A stretch of 8,573 bases of DNA from Lysobacteraceae bacterium (GTDB taxonomy: Bacteria; Pseudomonadota; Gammaproteobacteria; Xanthomonadales; Rhodanobacteraceae). The position numbers were made by a program, and so were the translations under genes. Of the stretch, positions 1-5,362 are shown in pieces (the stretch's first letter is position 1; every line of letters begins with the position of its first letter). The stretch is from the NCBI GenBank assembly GCA_018971925.1, contig JAGWZT010000063.1, positions 1 through 8,573 of the forward strand, written 5' to 3'. The notes under the pieces are model-generated. The model did no database searches. It was not told where the DNA came from and saw nothing but the letters and a program-made list of their open reading frames with translations.

Positions 1-587
1 TCCAGCGCGGTGCCGAACTGCCAGCCGGCCGGGAAGGTGACGCTCGGTTCGACCTTGATCTGGCGCGAATAGTGCCCGGCCGGATACAGCGACACCGTGT
101 TCCATTCCAGCGACAGCATCTTGTCGGTCATCTGGATGAACGCGTGCGAGCCGCGGCCGGAGAGGAACTGGAAATCCACGCCGATGTCCGACACGCCCTG
201 CGGCACGTCCACGCGGAACGCATACACGTCGTACTTGTCGCGCTTCCACTTGAGCGGTTTGCCGTTGGCCGTGACCTTCAAGCCCGCCAGCATGGCGATC
301 GGGCCTGAGGGCGAATGGTCGCCCGGAATCCACTTCGGGTACAGCAGCGTCAATTCGCCCGCCTGCACCGGGATGGTTTCGTGCACGCGAAAGATGCCCT
401 GGCGCGTGTCGCTGGCGTCAACGTGGACGCGGATCGTGCCTGGATACGGCGTGTCCTGCGGCGGCGCGATGTGCGCGTCGGCGGCATCGGCGAACGCGCT
501 GCCGGCGATGGCCAGCGCCGAGAAGCCAAAAATCAGGATCGCCGCGAAGCGGGCGGAAAACGACAGACGCTGCTGCACGCGGGACAT
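1..587 (-). CDS. M61-family (glycyl) aminopeptidase, N-terminal part, cut by window edge
   Basis: 195 codons are visible before the window ends, so only the leader and the N-terminal beta domain of the M61 family are present; the zinc site (HEXXH) would lie beyond position 1 and cannot be checked. Residues 1-33 look like a Sec signal peptide: basic start, hydrophobic stretch at about 14-29, and an Ala-Phe-Ala cleavage site before Asp34, so the enzyme is probably periplasmic or secreted. The mature part has typical M61 N-domain segments, including IPVQAGELTLLYPKWIPGDH, DVYAFRVDVPQGV and SLEWNTVSLYPAGHY. M61 enzymes are metallo-aminopeptidases releasing N-terminal residues, often Gly or Ala. 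The start ATG (585-587) has a GGAG at 596-599, 8 bases upstream. It lies 89 bases after the glutathione transferase stop on the same strand. The family call is from remembered similarity and is fairly secure; activity cannot be judged. Confidence 0.85.
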   Translation of the reverse strand, partial: MSRVQQRLSFSARFAAILIFGFSALAIAGSAFADAADAHIAPPQDTPYPGTIRVHVDASDTRQGIFRVHETIPVQAGELTLLYPKWIPGDHSPSGPIAMLAGLKVTANGKPLKWKRDKYDVYAFRVDVPQGVSDIGVDFQFLSGRGSHAFIQMTDKMLSLEWNTVSLYPAGHYSRQIKVEPSVTFPAGWQFGTAL

Positions 588-676
588 GCGGGGTGCTCCG
601 GCGATGAAGTGATCGCGTCGAACGTAGCACCGCGCGCAGAGCCGCGCATAGGCCGGATGGCATGGTCAGCCGTGAA

Positions 677-1378
677 TCAGCCCTTGCGTGCGCCCTGCCC
701 GAACAGGATCTGCTTTTCCTCGTCACTCATCGTTTGGCCGGACCGGGGATTCACTTCCGGCCCGCGTGCCATGGCGCGGATCGTGGCCGGACGCGCGGCG
801 ATGGCATCGCGCCAACGGCGCACTTCGACGAAGGGTTCGAGGTTCAGCGGCGCCTTCGAGTACGGGTCGATCCACGGCCAGCAGGCCATGTCGGCGATGG
901 TGTAGTCGTCGCCGGTGATGAACCTGCGGCCGGCGAGCCGACGATCCAGCACGTCGAGCAGGCGTTCGGATTCCTTCACGTAGCGCTGGATCGCGTAGGG
1001 GATCTTTTCGGGCGCATAGACGCTGAAATGCCCATGCTGGCCGGTCATGGGCCCCAGACCGCCCATCTGCCAGAACAACCATTCCAGGCATTCAACCTTG
1101 CCGCGTGCATCCTCTGGAACGAACCTGCCGGTCTTGCCCGCGAGATACACCAGGATCGCGCCGGACTCGAACACGCTGATCGGCTTGCCGCCGCCGACCG
1201 GATCGTGATCGACGATCGCGGGCATCTTGTTGTTGGGCGAGATCGCGAGGTAGTCGGGCTTGAACTGGTCGCCCTTGCCGATATCCACGGGCTTGATGGC
1301 GTAGGGCAGCCCGGCTTCTTCCAGGAACAGCGTGATCTTGTGGCCATTCGGTGTCGGCCAGTAGTACAAATCAATCAT
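677..1378 (-). CDS. yfcG: Nu-class glutathione S-transferase, YfcG-like disulfide-bond oxidoreductase
   Basis: A cytosolic GST-fold protein of 233 residues. The N-terminal thioredoxin-like domain (about 1-85) starts MIDLYYWPTPNGHK, which carries the Thr9 and Asn11 typical of the E. coli YfcG active site instead of a catalytic Cys or Tyr. The cis-proline segment KMPAIVD (51-57) and the glutathione-binding ESGAI (71-75) follow. The all-helical C-terminal domain contains EWLFWQMGGLGPM (99-111), GDDYTIADMACWPW (156-169) and RPAT (196-199). Known Nu-class members bind two glutathione molecules and reduce disulfides, with weak peroxidase and little classical transferase activity; that function is inferred here from the family. 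It is somewhat longer than E. coli YfcG (about 215 residues) owing to a C-terminal tail. The ATG is at 1376-1378 with no clear Shine-Dalgarno. The permease lies 132 bases upstream and the M61 peptidase 89 bases downstream. Confidence 0.92.
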   Translation of the reverse strand: MIDLYYWPTPNGHKITLFLEEAGLPYAIKPVDIGKGDQFKPDYLAISPNNKMPAIVDHDPVGGGKPISVFESGAILVYLAGKTGRFVPEDARGKVECLEWLFWQMGGLGPMTGQHGHFSVYAPEKIPYAIQRYVKESERLLDVLDRRLAGRRFITGDDYTIADMACWPWIDPYSKAPLNLEPFVEVRRWRDAIAARPATIRAMARGPEVNPRSGQTMSDEEKQILFGQGARKG

Positions 1379-1409
1379 GACGTTGTGCGCTTCGTGGAAT
1401 GATCAACAC

Positions 1410-1440
1410 CACGGCGCTGCCAGAACGTCGCAGCGTCGTG
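1410..1440. repeat. Inverted repeat between permease and GST genes
   Basis: Arms 1410-1420 and 1430-1440 pair over 11 positions, with one G-T pair (1414/1436), around a 9-base loop. Read on the plus strand the odd pair would be a G-U wobble; on the minus strand, the direction of transcription here, it is an A-C mismatch. It sits 32 bases upstream of the GST start codon and has no T-tract, so it is not an obvious terminator. Its role is unknown. Confidence 0.5.
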
Positions 1441-1475
1441 TGCATTCCAAGTGGTGCCTTGCCATCGCCAATACA

Positions 1476-1501
1476 AGCGCTCGCTGAACCCGCGAAGCGC
1501 T
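1476..1501. repeat. Hairpin just downstream of the permease stop codon
   Basis: Arms 1476-1484 and 1492-1501 pair (AGCGCT plus CGC) with one bulged base and a 7-base loop. It begins 9 bases after the permease stop on the minus strand. No T-run follows on that strand, so it is not a classical intrinsic terminator. It could protect a 3' end or assist termination; this is inference. Confidence 0.4.
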
Positions 1502-1510
1502 GGAGATTGT

Positions 1511-3001
1511 TCAATCGCTCCGTGCCAACGCGCTGTGCCTGATGCCGTAGCCGAAATAGATCACCAGCCCGATCACCATCCAGATCACGAAGCGCCAGAT
1601 TGTCAGCATCGGCAAGCCGCCGATCATGTGGAAGTGTCCGTCGCTGAACCACGGCCAGCCGATGATCAGGAACAGCGAGAACAACATGCCGACCGGCGCC
1701 ACCAGCCACAGCGCCGGCGAGCGGAAGCTGCGGCGCACGTCGGGGCGGCGCACGCGCAGGACCAGCACGGCAAGGCAGATCACGATAAACGCCGACAGCG
1801 TGCCGATGTTCACCAGTTCGGCCACTTCGTTGATCGGCAGGAAACCCGCGACCAGGGCGCTGAACACGCCGAGGATCACGGTCGGGCGATGCGGCGTGCC
1901 GTAGCGCGGATGCACGTGTGCGAACCAGCGCGGCAGCAACCCGTCGCGCGAGAGTGCGTACCAGATGCGCGCCGCGCCCAGCATGAACGCGAACAGCACG
2001 CTGGTCAGCCCGGCCACCGCGGCGACGTTGATGATGCCGCGCACCCAGTCGAGATGCAGTGCCTTGAACGCGGCGTCCACCGGCGCGGGGGAGTTCAGTT
2101 GCGGATAGGGCACCATGCCGGTCAACACCAGCGACACCGCGATGTACAGCGCCATCGAGATCGCCAGCGACAGCAGCACCGCGCGCGGCAGGTCGCGCTG
2201 CGGATTCTTCGCTTCTTCGGCGGCGGTGGTCAGGGTGTCGTAGCCGAAGCAGGCGAAGAACACGATGCTGGACGCCGCCAGCACGCCGGCCCAGCCGAAA
2301 CGCGAGGCGCCATCCACGGCGTGCGCCAGCGGCGGCACGAACGGGTGCCAGTTGGCGGGGTTCACGTAGAACGCGCCGACCGCGATCACCAACAGCACGC
2401 CGATCACCTTGATCACCACGATCACGGTGTTGGCGCGCGCGCCCCACTCGGTCCTGATGGTGAGCATCCACGCGATCACCAGCGAGATCGCCGCGGCCAC
2501 CACGTCGAACACCTTGCCCGAACCCGGATTCGCGGGATCGTACGCGCCCTGCAGCCACACCGGCAGGTGCACGCCGAACAATTGCACCAGCAACGCCTGC
2601 ACGTAGCCCGACCACCCGATCGCCACCACCGCGACGATCAGCGCGTATTCCAGGATCAAATCCCAGCCGATGATCCAGGCGAACAGTTCGCCCAGCACCG
2701 CGTAGCTGTAGGTGTAGGCGCTGCCGGTGACCGGGATCATTCCCGAGAACTCCGCGTAGGCCAGCGCCGCGCAGGCACTGCCGATGCCGGCGACGATGAA
2801 GCTGACGATCACCGCGGGGCCTGCGTTCACCGCGGCCTGCTGCCCGGCCAGCACGAAGATGCCGACGCCGATGATCGCGCCGATGCCGATCGCAGTGAGT
2901 TGCCACACACCGAGCACCCGGCGGAACTCGCCGCGCCTGCCGGCCTCGGCCTGCAACTGTTCGACCGTCTTGTGGCGGGTGAGTTGCTGGATCAGGCTCA
3001 T
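1511..3001 (-). CDS. APC-superfamily amino acid permease (cationic amino acid transporter-like)
   Basis: An inner-membrane secondary transporter of 496 residues, a normal length for the family, with about 12 hydrophobic segments. Residues 34-53 carry the diagnostic first-helix motif GIGAIIGVGIFVLAG (39-53), whose unwound glycine-rich region binds the substrate backbone in APC structures. Helix 6 and the following loop show FFACFGYDTLTTAAEEAKNP (248-267), highly typical of the CAT/YfnA branch, and SRDGLLPRWFAHVHPRYGTP (351-370) is the conserved loop after helix 8. Residues 1-30 form a charged cytoplasmic N-terminus. The substrate cannot be read from sequence; cationic or broad amino acid uptake is a family-level inference. 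The start ATG (2999-3001) has GGGG at 3010-3013, 8 bases upstream. It is transcribed away from ubiA, and its leader is rich in inverted repeats. Confidence 0.9.
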   Translation of the reverse strand: MSLIQQLTRHKTVEQLQAEAGRRGEFRRVLGVWQLTAIGIGAIIGVGIFVLAGQQAAVNAGPAVIVSFIVAGIGSACAALAYAEFSGMIPVTGSAYTYSYAVLGELFAWIIGWDLILEYALIVAVVAIGWSGYVQALLVQLFGVHLPVWLQGAYDPANPGSGKVFDVVAAAISLVIAWMLTIRTEWGARANTVIVVIKVIGVLLVIAVGAFYVNPANWHPFVPPLAHAVDGASRFGWAGVLAASSIVFFACFGYDTLTTAAEEAKNPQRDLPRAVLLSLAISMALYIAVSLVLTGMVPYPQLNSPAPVDAAFKALHLDWVRGIINVAAVAGLTSVLFAFMLGAARIWYALSRDGLLPRWFAHVHPRYGTPHRPTVILGVFSALVAGFLPINEVAELVNIGTLSAFIVICLAVLVLRVRRPDVRRSFRSPALWLVAPVGMLFSLFLIIGWPWFSDGHFHMIGGLPMLTIWRFVIWMVIGLVIYFGYGIRHSALARSD

Positions 3002-3363
3002 CGTGTCTGCCCCAATGTAATCGTCGAAAAAGTACCTTCCTGGACTTTTTCAACACGCCGAGTCCGGCACCTGTCCGGACTCGGCTTCGCGGATCAAACA
3101 CTTGGGCGTTCGATCCGCGGCGGGTCGTCCCTGACCCGCACTGCCAAGGTGTCTTTCAACACCCTGGCAGGCCCCGGAACCGGGCGAGCATAACCGCGCC
3201 GGCGGTGTAGCGGCTGTGCCGATGGTCCCGGGTTGGAGCCGGCCACGGGCTGCGCGACAATCGGGATTCGCCGCGCCCGCTGGCTTGTCACGGAACCGCC
3301 CACCAACGGCTGGTATCTTGGTCGCGAACCATCACGCACGCATACCGTTCGACACCACCCGGC
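3002..3363. other. Divergent intergenic region between permease and ubiA
   Basis: This 362-base stretch has no convincing coding sequence on either strand. The half next to the permease (3026-3184) is a run of hairpins listed separately. The half next to ubiA (3185-3363) is unstructured by eye and should hold the ubiA promoter and possibly the permease promoter. A weak -10-like TATGCT is readable on the minus strand at 3187-3192, but without a matching -35 box. I found no convincing sigma-70 pair for ubiA. Confidence 0.6.
3026..3184. repeat. Tandem run of six adjacent hairpins in the permease leader
   Basis: Six inverted repeats follow one another with almost no spare bases. (1) 3026-3036/3042-3051, an A5/T5-flanked stem with one bulge. 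(2) 3057-3067/3075-3085, a perfect 11-bp stem with a 7-base loop. (3) 3088-3095/3112-3119, 8 bp with a 16-base loop. (4) 3120-3126/3133-3139, 7 bp with a 6-base loop. (5) 3141-3152/3159-3170, 12 positions with one mismatch. (6) 3173-3177/3180-3184, a weak 5-bp stem. Hairpin 1 read on the minus strand (GTTGAAAAAGTCC) and the inner part of hairpin 5 (GTTGAAAGACACC) begin alike. This could be a structured RNA leader of the permease or a cluster of palindromic DNA repeats; the sequence alone does not decide. Confidence 0.7.
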
Positions 3364-4419
3364 ATGTCCCGCAAACGCACCGCCAACCGCAAACAAACGG
3401 GCACCGCGAAGCCGGTCGAGCAAACCGAGCTGCCGTTGCTCGACTTGCGCGCGCCGGAACTGCAGCCGGCGGACGGGCCAGACACTTCGCGGCCGGCGGA
3501 TGCGTCGGCGCGCTCGACCCGCACCATCGAATTCCTGTTGCGCGCGCTGCCCGCTGGCTGGCGGGCCAAGACGCGCGACCTGCTGGTACTGGTGCGGATG
3601 GACCGCCCGATCGGCGCGCTGCTGTTGCTGTGGCCGACCTGGTGGGCGCTGTGGCTGGCGGCGGACGGTTTCCCGCCATGGAAATTCCTGATCGTGTTCA
3701 CGGTCGGCGTGTTCGTGATGCGCGCGGCCGGGTGCGCGATGAACGATTTCGCCGATCGCAACCTCGACCCGCAAGTGCAACGCACCGCGGGCCGCCCGCT
3801 CGCAGCCGGACGCGTGAAGCCGCGCGAAGCCGTGCTGGTATTCGCGGGCCTGTGTCTGCTCGGATTCGTGCTGGTGCTTGCGTTCACCAACCGGCTGACG
3901 ATTTACCTGTCGTTCGCCGGCGCCGCGCTGGCTGCGCTGTACCCGTTCTCCAAGCGCTACACGCAATTGCCGCAAGTGGTGCTGGGCGCCGCGTTCGGCT
4001 GGGGCATTCCGATGGCGTTCGCCGCGATCACCAACGGCCTGCCACCCGTCGCCTGGTTGCTGTTCCTCGGCAACGTGCTGTTCTCGACCATCTACGACAC
4101 CGAGTACGCGATGGTCGACCGCGACGACGACCTGCGCGCCGGCGCGAAGTCCACCGCGATCCTGTTCGGCGAGGCCGACCTTCCGATACTCGGGATCTTG
4201 ATGGCAACGATGCTGTTCACGCTGCTGCTGGTCGGACAGCGTGCGCAGTTGGAATGGCCGTTCCTGGTCGGCCTCGGTGTCGCGCTGTTGTTGTTCGCGT
4301 GGCAACTGTGGAACATGCGCTGGCGCCAGCGTGATGCGTGCTTCGCCGCGTTCCGCAACAACAACTGGGTCGGCGGGGTCGTGTGGCTGGGGATGGTGGT
4401 GGCGCTGGCGACCAGGTAG
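3364..4419 (+). CDS. ubiA: 4-hydroxybenzoate polyprenyltransferase (ubiquinone biosynthesis)
   Basis: An integral inner-membrane prenyltransferase that attaches the polyprenyl tail to 4-hydroxybenzoate in ubiquinone synthesis. Both Asp-rich motifs are intact: NDFADRNLD (127-135) and YDTEYAMVDRDDD (244-256), which bind the Mg2+-diphosphate of the prenyl donor. Other family signatures are MDRPIGALLLLWP (79-91), RTAGRPLAAGR (140-150), YPFSKRYTQLPQVVLGAAFG (193-212) and NNNWVG (332-337). E. coli UbiA has about 290 residues. This one has 351, because about 60 residues, first basic and then Pro/Asp/Ala-rich, precede the conserved core. The ATG at 3364 has no visible Shine-Dalgarno, but the in-frame TTG codons at residues 25, 28 and 59 are no better, so the long form is kept. 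The stop TAG lies inside a GTAG REP hairpin unit and the gene converges on comF. No chorismate lyase (ubiC) gene is nearby. Confidence 0.95.
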   Translation: MSRKRTANRKQTGTAKPVEQTELPLLDLRAPELQPADGPDTSRPADASARSTRTIEFLLRALPAGWRAKTRDLLVLVRMDRPIGALLLLWPTWWALWLAADGFPPWKFLIVFTVGVFVMRAAGCAMNDFADRNLDPQVQRTAGRPLAAGRVKPREAVLVFAGLCLLGFVLVLAFTNRLTIYLSFAGAALAALYPFSKRYTQLPQVVLGAAFGWGIPMAFAAITNGLPPVAWLLFLGNVLFSTIYDTEYAMVDRDDDLRAGAKSTAILFGEADLPILGILMATMLFTLLLVGQRAQLEWPFLVGLGVALLLFAWQLWNMRWRQRDACFAAFRNNNWVGGVVWLGMVVALATR

Positions 4420-4437
4420 GAGGGCCGGAAGGCCCGA
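4416..4437 (+). repeat. GTAG-type REP unit, plus orientation, overlapping the ubiA stop
   Basis: A 22-base unit built as GTAGGA, a 5-bp stem (GGGCC/GGCCC), a GGAA loop, then GA. Its TAG (4417-4419) is the ubiA stop codon. The layout of a GTAG tetranucleotide followed by a short hairpin matches the REP class described in Stenotrophomonas and relatives and mobilised by RAYT (TnpA-REP) transposases. No RAYT gene is in this window. Confidence 0.8.
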
Positions 4438-4497
4438 TTCGCAGAGATCGCGCCTCGCGCATTTTTAAAATGCCGTCCACGGCCAAGTGCTCCGTGG

Positions 4498-4519
4498 TCG
4501 CGGCTTCCGCCGCTCCTAC
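4498..4519 (-). repeat. GTAG-type REP unit, minus orientation, overlapping the comF stop
   Basis: Read on the minus strand: GTAGGA, stem GCGGC/GCCGC, GGAA loop, GA. The length and plan are identical to the unit at 4416-4437. The two stems differ at two paired positions, and both sides change together so pairing is kept. The TAG at 4516-4518 is the comF stop codon. Confidence 0.8.
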
Positions 4520-5235
4520 AGGCGCGCGGGCGCACGCGCAAGCGCCCACACGTCCACGCGTTGCACGCCCGCCCGTTTCAACACGCGAGCGCATTCGGCC
4601 AGGGTGGCGCCGGTGGTGAACACGTCATCCAGCACCGCAACATGCTCGGGTGCCTTGCCATCGAGATTCGCAACGAATGCGCCGCGCACATTGCGGCGGC
4701 GTTGTATCGCAGAAAGTTCGGTTTGCGCGTTGGTGGCCCGGGTCCGACGCAGCGCTTCGCACAACAATGAAACTCCAAAGTGCTTCGCCAGCGGTTTCGC
4801 GAGTTCCAGCGCCTGGTTGTAGCCGCGCCGGCGCAACCGCGACTGGTGCAGCGGCACCGGCACGATGGCGTCGGGCAGACCATGCGGTGCTTGTGATGCG
4901 CTCCAGAGCAACGACAGCGTACGCCCGGCCGCGAGATCGCCGCCGAACTTGAAGCGCGATTCCAGTTGCGCCAACGGCCACTCGTAACGGAACGGCACCC
5001 ACGCCGCCTCCCACGGCGGCGCGCGTCTGATGCAGCGGCCGCAAAGCGGTGTCGACGATTCCAGCGGCAACGCACACCGCGCGCAACGGGTCGTGTTGCG
5101 CGGCATGTCGGCTTCGCAAGCGGCGCACAGGCTCAAGGCGCCCTGTCCACGCACGCCGCACAACAGGCAGTGGGAAGGCAGCAGCGCCTCCAACGCACCG
5201 TCAACCAAACAGGTTGTATTGAAGTTGACAGACAT
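4516..5235 (-). CDS. comF: ComF family protein (double zinc ribbon plus phosphoribosyltransferase fold)
   Basis: A 239-residue cytoplasmic protein of the ComF/GntX family, linked to natural transformation in competent bacteria; its biochemical activity is not settled. The N-terminal zinc-ribbon region has four Cys pairs in order: C23/C26, C37/C40, C51/C54 and C65/C68. The C-terminal phosphoribosyltransferase-like domain has DAIVPVPLHQSRLRRRGYNQ (122-141) and the PRPP-binding loop VLDDVFTTGATL (201-212). Start choice: a GTG six codons upstream (5251-5253) is in frame, but AAGGGG at 5242-5247 lies 6 bases before the ATG at 5233-5235 and inside the longer reading, so the ATG is preferred. It is divergent from bioB, an arrangement I recall from xanthomonads, and convergent with ubiA. 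The stop TAG is part of a REP unit, so the last residues (ARAPARL) abut the repeat. Confidence 0.93.
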   Translation of the reverse strand: MSVNFNTTCLVDGALEALLPSHCLLCGVRGQGALSLCAACEADMPRNTTRCARCALPLESSTPLCGRCIRRAPPWEAAWVPFRYEWPLAQLESRFKFGGDLAAGRTLSLLWSASQAPHGLPDAIVPVPLHQSRLRRRGYNQALELAKPLAKHFGVSLLCEALRRTRATNAQTELSAIQRRRNVRGAFVANLDGKAPEHVAVLDDVFTTGATLAECARVLKRAGVQRVDVWALARAPARL

Positions 5236-5241
5236 CCCTAT

Positions 5242-5247
5242 CCCCTT
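5242..5247 (-). promoter_or_regulatory. Shine-Dalgarno sequence deciding the comF start
   Basis: AAGGGG on the minus strand, 6 bases from the ATG at 5233-5235. It lies within the coding sequence if the upstream GTG start were used, which argues for the shorter 239-residue ComF. Confidence 0.7.
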
Positions 5248-5262
5248 CGACACTTCGCGATC

Positions 5263-5311
5263 TCGTCATGCCGGCGAAGGCGCCCGCCAGACGGGCTTGC
5301 CGGAATGACGA
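5263..5311. repeat. CGTCATNCCGGC-type palindromic intergenic repeat between comF and bioB
   Basis: Outer arms 5263-5275 and 5299-5311 pair over 13 positions with one mismatch (5270/5304). A second hairpin inside has arms 5282-5286/5292-5296 (GCCCG/CGGGC) and a 5-base loop. This resembles the repetitive 'CGTCATTCCGGC...GAATGACG' palindromes scattered through many proteobacterial genomes (recalled, not searched). It lies in the divergent comF/bioB control region. A further small stem, 5321-5325/5331-5335, lies between it and bioB. Confidence 0.7.
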
Positions 5312-5362
5312 AGGTGCTTTCGGGCCCTTTGCCCGTTGCCACTATAAAGCGGAGCCGCCGCG

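Larger units (their letters stand above)
4416..4519. repeat. Inverted REP pair (BIME-like) spanning the convergent ubiA/comF 3' ends
   Basis: Two 22-base GTAG REP units face each other and enclose a 60-base core. The core holds two further palindromes: 4459-4465/4467-4473 (AT-rich, single central T) and 4477-4482/4492-4497 (CCACGG/CCGTGG, 9-base loop). The element fills the whole gap between the converging genes and extends into each stop codon. A transcript from either side would end in a strong hairpin, so a 3'-end role for both mRNAs is plausible, though neither strand shows the hairpin-plus-T-tract of a standard terminator. Confidence 0.75.

Noticed and set aside
588..676. Promoter or regulatory structure before the M61 gene
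   Set aside because: Apart from the GGAG ribosome site at 596-599, I could not find a convincing promoter pair or hairpin.
3026..3051. Intrinsic terminator with A5/T5 tracts
   Set aside because: The T-tract is part of the stem and it lies just before the permease start rather than after a gene. It was kept as part of the hairpin cluster instead.
3026..3184. Integron attC array or CRISPR-like array
   Set aside because: No integrase or cas gene is present, the hairpins differ in sequence and loop length, and no spaced identical repeats occur.
1451..3193. Long plus-strand open frame opposite the permease
   Set aside because: It is antisense to a clear APC permease. Its translation is dominated by His, Arg, Gln and Asp without any recognisable domain, as expected for a reverse-frame shadow in GC-rich DNA.
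3094..4305. Long minus-strand open frame opposite ubiA
   Set aside because: It is Arg/Gln/His-rich with no domain and overlaps the conserved UbiA core and the hairpin cluster; a shadow frame.
4459..4473. AT-rich palindrome as a regulator operator
   Set aside because: It lies between two convergent 3' ends inside the REP pair, where no promoter is expected.
5343..5348. TATAAA as the bioB -10 box
   Set aside because: It would start the transcript near 5355, after the GGAG at 5351-5354 that best fits the bioB start, and no -35 box lies at a suitable distance.
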